Position numbers and translations under genes: made by a program. A stretch of 64,000 bases of DNA from Cryomorphaceae bacterium (lineage in GTDB: Bacteria; Bacteroidota; Bacteroidia; Flavobacteriales; Schleiferiaceae): positions 1 through 64,000 of the forward strand of contig JAFMBM010000007.1 in the NCBI GenBank assembly GCA_017858515.1, read 5' to 3'. Under the pieces are notes generated by a model. That model ran no database searches. It was given only the letters and a program-made list of their open reading frames with translations, and was not told the DNA's origin. Within the stretch, counting starts at the first letter, position 1, and the number at the start of each line of letters is the position of its first letter. Below, one piece after another: positions 16,040 through 24,759 of this stretch.

Positions 16040-16831
16040 ATGGATCATTTATTAGACATCGCCATACAAGCTGCACTCGACGCAGGGAAAGAAATTTTAG
16101 AAGTTTATGGCAAAGCCGATTTTGGAGTTGAGATAAAGGCAGATGCCTCTCCCTTAACCTTGGCTGATCAAAATTCGCATTTGGCCATCATGAAACATCT
16201 AGTAAAAACCGATGTTCCTGTTCTGAGTGAAGAAGGAAAAAGCATTGATTTTAACGAGCGCAAGAACTGGACATGGCTTTGGATTGTTGATCCACTGGAT
16301 GGAACGAAGGAGTTTATTAAGCGAAATGGTGAGTTTACTGTGAATATCGCCCTTGTAAACGGTCAAGATCCTGTGGCAGGCATCATCTATGTGCCTGTTA
16401 CCAATCAATTATATGTTGGAGTGGCGGGTCAAGGCGCTTACCTCATTACTATCCCGAACGACCAGAAAATTAGTTGGGCGGAATTAAAATCGAAAGGAAG
16501 CGCCCTTCCTATAAAGGAAGATAGAGCCTTCACAGGGGTTGGAAGTCGCTCTCATATGAGTCCTGAAACCGAAACCTATTTCAAAGCTTTGGAAGAAAAG
16601 CATGGGAAAGTAGAAATTATTTCAAAAGGAAGTAGCCTTAAGCTTTGCATGGTGGCTGAAGGTAAAGCAGATGTTTATCCACGCTTTGCCCCTACCATGG
16701 AGTGGGACACAGCCGCCGGCCATGCCATAGCAACCGCCGCTGGATTTAGAGTTTTAAAGCATACCGAAGAGGGCCCTCTGAAATACAATAAGCAGGATCT
16801 TTTAAACCCATGGTTTATTGTTAAAGAATAA
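16040..16831 (+). CDS. cysQ: 3'(2'),5'-bisphosphate nucleotidase CysQ
   Basis: This inositol-monophosphatase-superfamily enzyme hydrolyses 3'-phosphoadenosine 5'-phosphate to AMP, recycling the by-product of sulfate assimilation and sulfotransfer. The metal-binding motifs are present: LSEEGK at about 62-67, the signature WIVDPLDGTKEFI at about 81-93 with Asp84 and Asp87, and MEWDTAAGHAI near residue 218. The 263-residue length is normal for CysQ. KRNGEFTVNIALV after the signature favours CysQ over SuhB. It is not next to sulfate-assimilation genes; ctaB follows after 28 bases and may be cotranscribed. The ATG at 16040 is the clear start. Confidence 0.92.
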   Translation: MDHLLDIAIQAALDAGKEILEVYGKADFGVEIKADASPLTLADQNSHLAIMKHLVKTDVPVLSEEGKSIDFNERKNWTWLWIVDPLDGTKEFIKRNGEFTVNIALVNGQDPVAGIIYVPVTNQLYVGVAGQGAYLITIPNDQKISWAELKSKGSALPIKEDRAFTGVGSRSHMSPETETYFKALEEKHGKVEIISKGSSLKLCMVAEGKADVYPRFAPTMEWDTAAGHAIATAAGFRVLKHTEEGPLKYNKQDLLNPWFIVKE

Positions 16832-16859
16832 ATCATTCTCTCGATAGGGAGAGTAATCA

Positions 16860-17759
16860 ATGAATGTGAATTCAAATACATACACGGCGGAACGCTCGAA
16901 AATTAAAACGAAGGATTACGTAGCGCTAGCGAAACCACGATTGGCTAGCAGTGTTGTCTTTTCTTCTGCAGCGGGATACTTATTGGGTACACCTGCTTTT
17001 GATCTCCTCGAATTTGTTTTTCTATTATTTGGTGGCTTCTTGGTAGTGGGCTCCTCCAATGCCTTCAACCAAGTTTGGGAAAAGGATCGCGATGCTTTAA
17101 TGGACCGCACGAAAATTAGACCCATTCCATCAGGGAGCTTAACTCCTAAACAGAGCGGAATGGCCGCCGCCCTAATGGGAGTAATAGGTGTAGCCTTGTT
17201 ATACCTTATTAACCCAATATCAGCCTTTTTTGGAACCTTGAGCCTGTTAATCTATGTTCTTGTTTATACCCCAATGAAGGCCAAAGGACCTTGGGCTGTA
17301 TTCGTAGGAGCCATTCCTGGAGCTATTCCCTTCATGCTTGGATGGGTAGCCGCTCGAAACGATTTCGACATAGAGTCTGGAACTTTGTTTGCGATCCAAT
17401 TTGTTTGGCAATTCCCTCATTTCTGGGCTATTGCTTGGATGCTACACGACGATTATGCCAAGGCTTCCTACAACCTTTTACCCTCAGGAAAAAGAGATCA
17501 TGCTTCCGCTTTTCAGGCCCTGTTGTACACTTTGGCACTCATTCCACTTTCAATCCTTCCCGTAACAGGATTAACCAAGACACTCACCTTGTCTGTTCCT
17601 GCTGCCGTATTGATTGGTGGATTGGGAGTCTTCCTTTTAATTCGCGCCATTGGCCTATTTCGCCATCAAACCGTTCGCGATGCAAAACGATTAATGCTTG
17701 CAAGTGTTCTATGGTTAACTTTAATTCAAATTATCTACGTTGTAGATAGATTTATCTAA
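16860..17759 (+). CDS. ctaB: Heme O synthase (protoheme IX farnesyltransferase)
   Basis: This polytopic membrane prenyltransferase of the UbiA superfamily adds a farnesyl group to heme B to make heme O for heme-copper oxidases. The 299 residues hold about eight or nine transmembrane helices. The first prenyl-diphosphate motif reads NQVWEKDRDALMDRTKIRP (residues 70-88), and the second lies near HDDYAKASYNLLPSG. Its place at the head of a run of cytochrome oxidase genes fits the role. It is separated from the first subunit III-like gene by only 6 bases, so it heads or belongs to that operon. Confidence 0.95.
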   Translation: MNVNSNTYTAERSKIKTKDYVALAKPRLASSVVFSSAAGYLLGTPAFDLLEFVFLLFGGFLVVGSSNAFNQVWEKDRDALMDRTKIRPIPSGSLTPKQSGMAAALMGVIGVALLYLINPISAFFGTLSLLIYVLVYTPMKAKGPWAVFVGAIPGAIPFMLGWVAARNDFDIESGTLFAIQFVWQFPHFWAIAWMLHDDYAKASYNLLPSGKRDHASAFQALLYTLALIPLSILPVTGLTKTLTLSVPAAVLIGGLGVFLLIRAIGLFRHQTVRDAKRLMLASVLWLTLIQIIYVVDRFI

Positions 17760-17765
17760 AAAATA

Positions 17766-18347
17766 ATGGAAACACTTTCGTTTGCCGAGAAAAAGAAAGT
17801 CCGGAAACCCCTTCTCTGGATTGGAATGGCAAGTATGTTCATGGGATTTGCAGGTTTAACGAGCGGATATATTGTAAGCAGAAAAGCACTGCTTCAAGAA
17901 GGTCTGTGGGTAGTATTTCAGTTGCCCCAGTCTTTTTACTACAGCACGGCAGTGATTGTTTTAAGCAGTCTACTTCTATTCATGGCTTCAAAAAAAATAA
18001 GCTCTACTTCATCAAATGAAGCCGCTCCTTATCTTTTTCTGGCTCTGTTATGTGGAATAGGATTTTTGTATTTGCAAGTAAGGGGTTGGTCTGAACTGAA
18101 AGAATCGGGAGTATTTTTTACGGGAGAAGGAAGCTTTACCGCTGGCTCATGGGTTTATGCCATAACTTTTTTTCACCTACTCCATTTAACAGCTGGACTT
18201 ATAGTGCTGATTATTACGAGTTTTAGAGCTAATCTGAACAAATATTCATCAGATCGGAGACTTGGATTCGACTTAGCCGCACAATTTTGGCACTTCTTAG
18301 GTGTAGTTTGGATCGGTTTATTCCTTTTTTTGCTATTTATTCGTTAA
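17766..18347 (+). CDS. Heme-copper oxidase subunit III-like protein (short form)
   Basis: This 193-residue membrane protein has about five transmembrane helices. The pattern TFFHLLHLTAGLIVLI plus FWHFLGVVWIGLFLFLLFI is typical of cytochrome c oxidase subunit III. Subunit III stabilises the catalytic core and proton uptake. The gene is one of two subunit III-like genes in tandem, an arrangement seen in Bacteroidota oxidase clusters; the short one comes first. No catalytic residues are expected in this subunit. The spacing to its neighbours is 6 bases upstream and 30 bases downstream. Confidence 0.85.
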   Translation: METLSFAEKKKVRKPLLWIGMASMFMGFAGLTSGYIVSRKALLQEGLWVVFQLPQSFYYSTAVIVLSSLLLFMASKKISSTSSNEAAPYLFLALLCGIGFLYLQVRGWSELKESGVFFTGEGSFTAGSWVYAITFFHLLHLTAGLIVLIITSFRANLNKYSSDRRLGFDLAAQFWHFLGVVWIGLFLFLLFIR

Positions 18348-18377
18348 ACTTGCGCCTGCAATTATAAAGTATTCCAA

Positions 18378-19295
18378 ATGGCTCAAGAAGCAGCAATGGG
18401 AGCTCCGGAGGGAAAACTCTGGGGCGGTGGCAGACAGCCACTTGGCGCTAGTTATGGCAAGTTAATGATGTGGTTTTTCCTCCTCAGTGACGCCTTAACT
18501 TTCTCTGGTTTTTTAACGGCATATGGCCTTATGCGCTTTAAATATGTCGAAACTTGGCCTGTAGCAGAAGATGTTTTCACACATTTTCCTTTCATTCATG
18601 GCGATCAACCACTGTTGTATGTTGCCTTAATGACTTTCATTCTTATCATGTCTTCAGTAACCATGGTATTGGCAGTAAATGCCGGCCATGAAAACAATAA
18701 GAAGAGCGTTATTTGGTGGATGTTCTTAACTATTATTGGTGGTTTTATATTCTTAGGCTCTCAGGCTTGGGAATGGTATCATTTCATCTCTGGCGACAAA
18801 GGAGCGGTTCAGGTTGCAGATGGAAGGGTATTGTACATAGGCGATGAAGCCGGCACCCAAATAACCCTTACAGACCTGGTTCATGGTCCGAGTGCTGGAG
18901 CGCATGGACATCATGAAAAATTTAATAGCGAGCAAATACAAACTGCCTTCAAGCAAGGAGATTATGTTTTACTTGTTCCTGGGAAGGCCAAAGAAGCCAT
19001 TCCTCACTCAACGGCTGTTAAGATGCTTGAAAAAGCAGAAGTAGTACAAGGCGCGAATATGGTGCGCAACGAATATGGCAACAACCTATTTGCAAACTTC
19101 TTCTTCTTCATAACCGGTTTCCACGGTTTCCACGTATTCTCTGGAGTAATCATCAACATCATCATTTTCATCAATGTAATTATGGGCACCTATGCCCGTA
19201 GAGGTCATTATGATATGGTTGAAAAAGTGGGTCTTTATTGGCACTTTGTAGACCTCGTATGGGTATTTGTATTCACCTTCTTTTACCTCGTATAA
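18378..19295 (+). CDS. Cytochrome c oxidase subunit III with an extra-membrane insert
   Basis: This 305-residue subunit III homologue has the usual helices (for example SDALTFSGFLTAYGLMRF near the N-terminus, and ITGFHGFHVFSGV with VGLYWHFVDLVWVFVFTFFY at the end). Between the fourth and fifth helices it carries an insert of about 100 residues (near 135-235) that is hydrophilic and contains the His cluster AGAHGHHEKF. The insert is absent from the short form upstream. Its role is unknown; surface location and His residues could suggest partner or metal contact, but that is speculation. Start at ATG 18378. Confidence 0.88.
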   Translation: MAQEAAMGAPEGKLWGGGRQPLGASYGKLMMWFFLLSDALTFSGFLTAYGLMRFKYVETWPVAEDVFTHFPFIHGDQPLLYVALMTFILIMSSVTMVLAVNAGHENNKKSVIWWMFLTIIGGFIFLGSQAWEWYHFISGDKGAVQVADGRVLYIGDEAGTQITLTDLVHGPSAGAHGHHEKFNSEQIQTAFKQGDYVLLVPGKAKEAIPHSTAVKMLEKAEVVQGANMVRNEYGNNLFANFFFFITGFHGFHVFSGVIINIIIFINVIMGTYARRGHYDMVEKVGLYWHFVDLVWVFVFTFFYLV

Positions 19296-19307
19296 TTCAA
19301 AGAAATT

Positions 19308-19664
19308 ATGGCATCAACACATCATCAAATAGGAGAAAGCGAGCATCACGAAGGGCCCGCAGGTACACGTTGGATCTGGTTGGTTTTTTGGCTCCTCTTA
19401 GCCATCACCGGTATAGAAGTAGCGCTGGGTATCATTAAACCTGGCATTTTAATGAAATCCTTTATAGGTACTACCTATTTGAATATTCTCTTCATCCTTC
19501 TTACCCTTGTAAAGGCGTATTACATCGTTGCGTACTTTATGCACTTGAAATTCGAAAGAAAAGGAATGATCTACACCATTGTCTTACCTATGGTAATTCT
19601 TATTCCCTACTTGTTATTTATTGTACTTACTGAAGGTTTTTACATCAACAATATGTTGCAGTAG
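19308..19664 (+). CDS. Cytochrome c oxidase subunit IV family protein
   Basis: This 118-residue membrane protein has a His-rich N-terminus (MASTHHQIGESEHHEG) followed by three transmembrane helices. The third pair includes TLVKAYYIVAYFMHLKFERK, the hallmark of prokaryotic COX4/CyoD-like small subunits. It assists oxidase assembly. It lies 12 bases after the subunit III gene and 13 bases before the SCO gene, so all are one transcription unit. Confidence 0.87.
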   Translation: MASTHHQIGESEHHEGPAGTRWIWLVFWLLLAITGIEVALGIIKPGILMKSFIGTTYLNILFILLTLVKAYYIVAYFMHLKFERKGMIYTIVLPMVILIPYLLFIVLTEGFYINNMLQ

Positions 19665-19677
19665 TTGTTAAACTAAT

Positions 19678-20457
19678 ATGTACAATCGCTTATTTAAATG
19701 GGCAGTCTTAGTTAGCTTACTATTGCTGCCCTTTTTTGTTTACTTCGTTTTTGTTTACAGCGCAGAAGAGAACTTCTTTCAGCCTTTGGCCTATGTGGGT
19801 CCTTCTGAAATAAAAAAGGTTGAGAGCCTTGAGGGCGTCCGCTACGACACCATTCCCTACACCATTGAAGATTGGGAATTCACCAACCAACTCAACCGTT
19901 CTATTCATTCTGATTCGTTAAGGGGAAAAATTTATCTCGCTAGCTTCTTCTTTAGTAGATGTCCGAGTATTTGTCCTAGTATGAATTTTCAAATCAGACA
20001 GTTTCAAGAGCGCTTTGGAGGCTTTGATCAATTTAGAATTCTGTCTTTCACTGTTGATCCTGCAAACGACTCAGTAGGTGTTTTAAAAAATTATGCTCGT
20101 AGAATGAATGCCAACAACGGACTTTGGTATTTCTTAACCGGCGACCGAGATAGCCTTTACCGAACCGCTAGTCACTATCTGCAAAGTGCGCAAGAAGATT
20201 CTACCGCAGAAGGGGGCTTTTTACATACAGAACAAGTAGTATTGGTAGATTGGAAAGGCCATATACGCAGTAGAATAGACGACAATGGCAATTTAGTAGG
20301 GTCGTATAATGCACTGGATGCCGTTGAAATGAAAGATTTGAGCTCTGACTTGAAGGTGCTGATAGCAGAATATGAAAGAGAGAGGTCGAGGGAGGAGTAC
20401 AAAGCAGAAAAAGAAGCGAAAAAATCCAAAAAAAAAAATAAATGGACATTCAACTAA
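19678..20457 (+). CDS. SCO1/SenC-family copper chaperone
   Basis: This 259-residue protein is anchored by an N-terminal helix (about 9-28) with a periplasmic thioredoxin-like domain. The copper ligands are intact: Cys95 and Cys99 in SRCPSICPSMN and His183 in FLHTEQVVLVD. SCO proteins load the CuA site of subunit II. The C-terminal tail is highly charged (about 235-259, many Lys and Glu), which is unusual but seen in low-complexity ends. Its 3' end overlaps the next gene by 16 bases. The CuA-bearing subunit II gene is not in the window. Confidence 0.9.
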   Translation: MYNRLFKWAVLVSLLLLPFFVYFVFVYSAEENFFQPLAYVGPSEIKKVESLEGVRYDTIPYTIEDWEFTNQLNRSIHSDSLRGKIYLASFFFSRCPSICPSMNFQIRQFQERFGGFDQFRILSFTVDPANDSVGVLKNYARRMNANNGLWYFLTGDRDSLYRTASHYLQSAQEDSTAEGGFLHTEQVVLVDWKGHIRSRIDDNGNLVGSYNALDAVEMKDLSSDLKVLIAEYERERSREEYKAEKEAKKSKKKNKWTFN

Positions 20458-20987
20458 GCAAAAACGATAAGCGCTTTATTCCCATTATTTTTAGTCTTTC
20501 TGTGATTATTCCACTGGCGGTATTAGCACTTATGCTCATGCCAGAGAATTGGAGAATAGAAACTGGAATTGAGAATCATATTTTCCCGCTTTTTCATGCT
20601 GTAATCAATGGTACCACGGCTGTACTTCTTGTCTTAGGACTTGTGTTTGTGAAGAATAAAAAAATTGCCTTGCATAGGGCTTCTATGGTTACTGCTCTCC
20701 TTTTAAGCAGCGTCTTTTTAGTTTCCTATGTCATTTCTAAATTGAGTCATGCACCCATTCCTTTTGGTGGAGAGGGTTTTATTCGACCTATTTACTTCTT
20801 TGTGTTAATTTCTCATATTCTATTGAGCGTTGCGGTGCTACCCTTGGCCCTACTCAGTGTGTACAGAGCTTTCACTCAAGAGTATGAAAAGCACAAGAAA
20901 TTGGTTCGATTTACCTTTCCAATCTGGCTTTATGTTGCAGTAACAGGGGTTTTGGTTTACCTTTTTATGGCCCCTTATTATGTTTAA
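20442..20987 (+). CDS. DUF420 family membrane protein
   Basis: This 181-residue protein has five predicted helices. The first, after a short charged N-terminus, is FIPIIFSLSVIIPLAVLAL, and there are conserved His residues in FPLFHAVINGTTAV, SKLSHAPIPFGG and ISHILLSVAVLPLAL. DUF420 (YozB-like) proteins commonly accompany cytochrome oxidase and SCO genes and are thought to help assembly; the exact function is unknown. It overlaps the SCO gene by 16 bases and the next gene by 8 bases. Confidence 0.85.
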   Translation: MDIQLSKNDKRFIPIIFSLSVIIPLAVLALMLMPENWRIETGIENHIFPLFHAVINGTTAVLLVLGLVFVKNKKIALHRASMVTALLLSSVFLVSYVISKLSHAPIPFGGEGFIRPIYFFVLISHILLSVAVLPLALLSVYRAFTQEYEKHKKLVRFTFPIWLYVAVTGVLVYLFMAPYYV

Positions 20988-21231
20988 TTCGTTAAAATTT
21001 CGTTTATTTTCTAGCCTCATCGCTCTTCTTTTCCCTCTCTTTTCATGGGCTCAGTGCAGTATGTGTAAGGCGGTTGCAGAGAGCTCGAGAGAAGGCGGAA
21101 GCCCTATTGCTGAGGGACTTAATGACGGAATCCTGTACTTAATGGCATTCCCTTATATCTTAATGTTGATTGTTGGAATAGCTTGGTACCGACACTCAAA
21201 AAAATTGAAGGCAGAAGCCATCCACCCCTAA
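20980..21231 (+). CDS. Small exported membrane protein with a CxxC motif, end of the oxidase operon
   Basis: This 83-residue protein has a signal peptide ending FSWAQ, then CSMCKAVAESSREGG and one transmembrane helix (LYLMAFPYILMLIVGIAWY, about 51-70) with a basic C-terminal tail. The CxxC right after the cleavage site would face the periplasm and could bind copper or heme, or act in thiol exchange; this is inference from the motif and from the neighbours. I do not know a characterised relative. It overlaps the DUF420 gene by 8 bases. Confidence 0.7.
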   Translation: MFNSLKFRLFSSLIALLFPLFSWAQCSMCKAVAESSREGGSPIAEGLNDGILYLMAFPYILMLIVGIAWYRHSKKLKAEAIHP

Positions 21232-21276
21232 AGGCAATAGCATTAGTTATATTTGCTCAAAGCCAATGCTATAGCT

Positions 21277-22701
21277 ATGCGCAGCTCATTCAAGACAACC
21301 GCCCTACTTCTTTTTTTTTCAGTAAGTCTCATTGCTCAAAACAACTCCAATTGGTCTCTACAAGCTTGTATTGACACCGCTTTAAAGAACAATGTTCAGA
21401 TAAAGCAGAGCAAGCTTCAAACCCAAATTGCCGAGAATTCGATCGATGTTGGAGTGGCCAGACTTTTCCCAACCGTAAGTGGATCGGCGGGTTACAACTG
21501 GAGTTTCGGATTAAACATCGACCCAGTAACCAATATTCCTAGCCGAGATCAAAGGCAGACCAATAGTCTATCCCTTTCGGCCCAATGGGTTTTATTCGAT
21601 GGAAATCGGAACTTCAACACCCTCGCCCAAAATAGAATTGATCACGCCTCTAGTCTTTATCGCTTGGAGGATATGAAAAACAATACCTCCTTGAATGTGG
21701 CTTCACAGTACATTCAAATTCTTCTAAACAGGGAGATACTTAAAATTGCGGAGGATCAACTGAAAACTACGGAACTTCAGGTTAAGCGTATGACTGATTT
21801 AGTAAATGCTGGATCTCAACCTGCGGGTAGTCTGTACGACCTTCAAGCCCAGCAAGCCCGAGACAATCAATCGATGATTGCGGCCAAAAACAATCTGCGC
21901 GTTTCCAAACTTCAACTTACTCAGACCATTCAGATTCCATTCAAAGAAGACTTTGATATTGTAGAGTATCAGGGAATTATGCCAAACGGCTCTGTTTTGA
22001 GCATGGGTTCTGAAAACATTTATAACTCAGCTTTAGAAAACCAGCCCAGTATATCGGCGGCGGAACTTGATGTTCAAAGCGCCGAAAAGCAAGTGGCACT
22101 GGCGAAGGGCGGTTTTTTTCCTACGCTTTCCTTATTTGGCTCTATCGGAACCAATTATTCAGATCAGATTAGAGACTTAAGCCTTTCTCCAAGAGATCCT
22201 AGTTTAATTGGTATTACCTCCGCGGGCGATGATGTCTTCGATTTTGGCGGAGTAAACTTCAGTCAGGGAGATATCAAATCACTAGGTCAACAATACAACG
22301 ACAACCTCAACCAATTCGTTGGTTTTAGCCTTAGCATTCCCATTTGGACTGGCATGCAATTGAAAAATGGTGTTCGAAGTGCTCAGATTGGAAAGGAAAA
22401 TGCCCATCTAGAATTGCTCAACAATCAAAATACGCTGCGCCAAACCATTGAACGCGCTTATGCCGATGCATCTGCAGCCTACGAAACCTATGCTGCCTCT
22501 GAGGCAAGTGTGAAGGCGAGTGAGGAATCTTTCAACTATGCCAAAGTGCGTTACGAAAGTGGTACCATAAACCAATTCGACTACGAGAATGCTCGCAACA
22601 GCCTGAGTCGTGCTCAAGCCCAGCTCGCCCAATCGAGATTCGATTATATTTTCAGAATTAAAACCTTAGAATTTTACCTTAGCGGTAGCATTCAACCCTA
22701 A
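21277..22701 (+). CDS. TolC-family outer-membrane efflux protein
   Basis: This 474-residue protein has a signal peptide (MRSSFKTTALLLFFSVSLIAQ) and two copies of the TolC repeat. It has long coiled-coil helices, for example QIQILLNREILKIAEDQLKT-like and AEKQVALAKGGFFPTLSLFG regions, with TVSGSAGYNWSFGLN in the first barrel part. TolC trimers form the outer-membrane channel of tripartite pumps. The longest frame opens at TTG 21253, but the ATG at 21277 begins exactly at a good signal peptide, so I use it. The adaptor gene follows after 8 bases. No inner-membrane pump gene (MacB or RND) is adjacent. Confidence 0.9.
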   Translation: MRSSFKTTALLLFFSVSLIAQNNSNWSLQACIDTALKNNVQIKQSKLQTQIAENSIDVGVARLFPTVSGSAGYNWSFGLNIDPVTNIPSRDQRQTNSLSLSAQWVLFDGNRNFNTLAQNRIDHASSLYRLEDMKNNTSLNVASQYIQILLNREILKIAEDQLKTTELQVKRMTDLVNAGSQPAGSLYDLQAQQARDNQSMIAAKNNLRVSKLQLTQTIQIPFKEDFDIVEYQGIMPNGSVLSMGSENIYNSALENQPSISAAELDVQSAEKQVALAKGGFFPTLSLFGSIGTNYSDQIRDLSLSPRDPSLIGITSAGDDVFDFGGVNFSQGDIKSLGQQYNDNLNQFVGFSLSIPIWTGMQLKNGVRSAQIGKENAHLELLNNQNTLRQTIERAYADASAAYETYAASEASVKASEESFNYAKVRYESGTINQFDYENARNSLSRAQAQLAQSRFDYIFRIKTLEFYLSGSIQP

Positions 22702-22709
22702 AGAACACC

Positions 22710-24002
22710 ATGAGTCGTACTCTCAAAATTGGCCTCTTTTCTGCCGTTCTACTTATTATTCTTTTATTCGTTGCCAAGAAACAAGGTTGGATCGGATCGA
22801 ACAACAAAGGCGAAACGGTTACCACAGAAAAGGTGAAGCGCGCAACAATCAGCGAATTAGTCTCCGCTAGTGGAAAAATTCAGCCCGAATTGGAGATTAA
22901 AATCTCCTCCGAAGTTAGTGGCGAAATAATCGACTTGGCCGTTTTAGAAGGTCAAACGGTTAAAAAAGGCGACTTACTGGCTAAAATAAATCCAGATATA
23001 TACATTGCCTCGGTAAACCGGGTTGATGCAGCCGTGAGTTCTTCCAGGGCGGCTTTAGCTTCTACTGAAGCGCAACTTGTTGAAGTAGAAAAAATTTACA
23101 ATCGCTCGGTTGATTTAAAAAAGAAAGGCGCCATATCTCAACAAGAATTTGATGCGGCCCAACGTAGTTTGGAAGTAACTAAACTCTCAGTAGAATCGGC
23201 TCGCTTCCAACTTAAAAGCTCTGAAGCCAATGCAAAAGAAGCAAGAGACAACCTCAATAGAACCACTCTTTTTGCCCCAACCGATGGCACTATATCACTT
23301 TTAAATGTAGAGAAAGGCGAACGCGTAGTCGGAACGGCTCAAATGACGGGAACTGAACTCATGCGCGTGTCAAACCTGCAAGCTATGGAGGTTTTGGTGG
23401 AAGTAAATGAGAACGACATTGTTCGGGTTTCTTTAGGAGATACAGCTACTATTGAGGTGGATGCTTTCCAAGATCAAAAATTTAAAGGGGTGGTTACCCA
23501 GATTGCCAATTCTGCAAAACTGATGGGTACTAGTGTAGATCAAGTGACCAACTTTGAAGTGAAAATCCGAATTTTACCCTCGAGCTATACCAATTTAAGC
23601 GATGAAACTGGCCGCTCTCCTTTTCGCCCTGGAATGACTGCGTCCGTAGACATTCAAACAGAAAGAAAGGTAAATATTCTAACCGTTCCCATTCAAGCTG
23701 TAAATCTCAGAAGCGATACTAGTAATGTAAAGCTATCGTATCGGGAGCGGAAGGAGAGGAAAGAAAGTCGCGCCGCTTCAGACCAAAAGGAGAATGAAGA
23801 GTATGAAGTAGTTTTTGCAGTAATAGACGGAAAAGCAAAGCTTATAGTAGTAAAGACGGGCATTCAAGACGATCAGAATATTGAATTGCTTTTGGGACCT
23901 GAAGAAGGAACTGAAATTATCACTGGACCCTATTCACTCTTGAGCAAGGACCTCAACAGTGGTGATGCGGTTACGGTTAAATCGAAAGAGGAAGAAGAAT
24001 AG
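22710..24002 (+). CDS. MacA-like periplasmic adaptor of an efflux system (HlyD family)
   Basis: This 430-residue membrane-fusion protein has an N-terminal transmembrane anchor (about 7-23), a first lipoyl half (SEVSGEIIDLAVLEGQTVKK), a coiled-coil hairpin (about 105-180), a second lipoyl half (TLFAPTDGTISLLNVEKGE) and a beta-barrel region. A Lys- and Glu-rich insert lies near residues 347-370. It should bridge an inner-membrane transporter and the TolC protein encoded just upstream. The partner ABC permease normally encoded next is missing; tsaB follows instead, so the transporter must lie elsewhere. Confidence 0.9.
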   Translation: MSRTLKIGLFSAVLLIILLFVAKKQGWIGSNNKGETVTTEKVKRATISELVSASGKIQPELEIKISSEVSGEIIDLAVLEGQTVKKGDLLAKINPDIYIASVNRVDAAVSSSRAALASTEAQLVEVEKIYNRSVDLKKKGAISQQEFDAAQRSLEVTKLSVESARFQLKSSEANAKEARDNLNRTTLFAPTDGTISLLNVEKGERVVGTAQMTGTELMRVSNLQAMEVLVEVNENDIVRVSLGDTATIEVDAFQDQKFKGVVTQIANSAKLMGTSVDQVTNFEVKIRILPSSYTNLSDETGRSPFRPGMTASVDIQTERKVNILTVPIQAVNLRSDTSNVKLSYRERKERKESRAASDQKENEEYEVVFAVIDGKAKLIVVKTGIQDDQNIELLLGPEEGTEIITGPYSLLSKDLNSGDAVTVKSKEEEE

Positions 24003-24015
24003 CCTTCATGAAGTG

Positions 24016-24711
24016 GTGAATCGCCTTCCTACCTTACTACTCATTGAATCTTCGACTCGAAGTTGCTCGGTGGCCTTAAGCCGTGGCAATGAGATAATAT
24101 TTGAACTCAATGAGGCCTCCGATCAGTTTATTCATGCAGAAAAACTGCATTTACTCGTGCAGGAAAGCTTAGTTTTTCTAGAGAAAGAGATGGAAAGCTC
24201 TCCTTGGCTCGATGCCGTTGCAGTTGGAGCCGGACCAGGCAGTTATACAGGTCTTCGAATTGGCTTATCGGTTGCGAAAGGATTGTGTTTTGGCTTGGGA
24301 ATTCCGCTCATTGGCATTTCCAGTTTGGAAGTATTATTTCATTCGTTCAAAACACTAGACCCCCTTTTATTTGAATCTCAGAAGGTTTTTTGGCCAATGA
24401 TTGATGCTCGCCGAATGGAGGTCTATACCATGGGAATGAATGCCCGTGCGGAAATAGAATCTCCCTTACAAGCCATGATTTTAGATGAAGAACTTCCATT
24501 TAAAAAAGGCATTTGCTTTGGCGATGGTGCGGAAAAAGCCAGTGAATTTCTCGAAGCGAGAGGTTTTCAAGTGGCTAAGGAAATTTTGCCTATCGCAAAA
24601 GGACTTTTAACTCCTGCCCTCCTTCGTTTTAATCAGGGTACTTTTGAAGATGCTGCCCTTTACGAACCAGACTATCTAAAAGAATTTCAAGCACTAAAGA
24701 AGAAAATTTAG
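24016..24711 (+). CDS. tsaB: tRNA threonylcarbamoyladenosine biosynthesis protein TsaB
   Basis: This is an ASKHA-fold partner of TsaD in making t6A37 on ANN-decoding tRNAs. It opens with LPTLLLIESSTRSCSVALS and holds the family signature VGAGPGSYTGLRIGL followed by VAKGLCFGLGIPLIGISSLE. The length, about 231 residues, is normal. The longest open frame begins at 23959 inside the adaptor gene with an Arg/Lys-rich leader that is not family sequence. GTG at 24013 or 24016, just after the adaptor stop, gives the standard N-terminus. Confidence 0.9.
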   Translation: MNRLPTLLLIESSTRSCSVALSRGNEIIFELNEASDQFIHAEKLHLLVQESLVFLEKEMESSPWLDAVAVGAGPGSYTGLRIGLSVAKGLCFGLGIPLIGISSLEVLFHSFKTLDPLLFESQKVFWPMIDARRMEVYTMGMNARAEIESPLQAMILDEELPFKKGICFGDGAEKASEFLEARGFQVAKEILPIAKGLLTPALLRFNQGTFEDAALYEPDYLKEFQALKKKI

Positions 24712-24759
24712 AGCCCAATTCTTGTTGATTGCAGAACGCCTTCATAAACCCTTGGCCTT

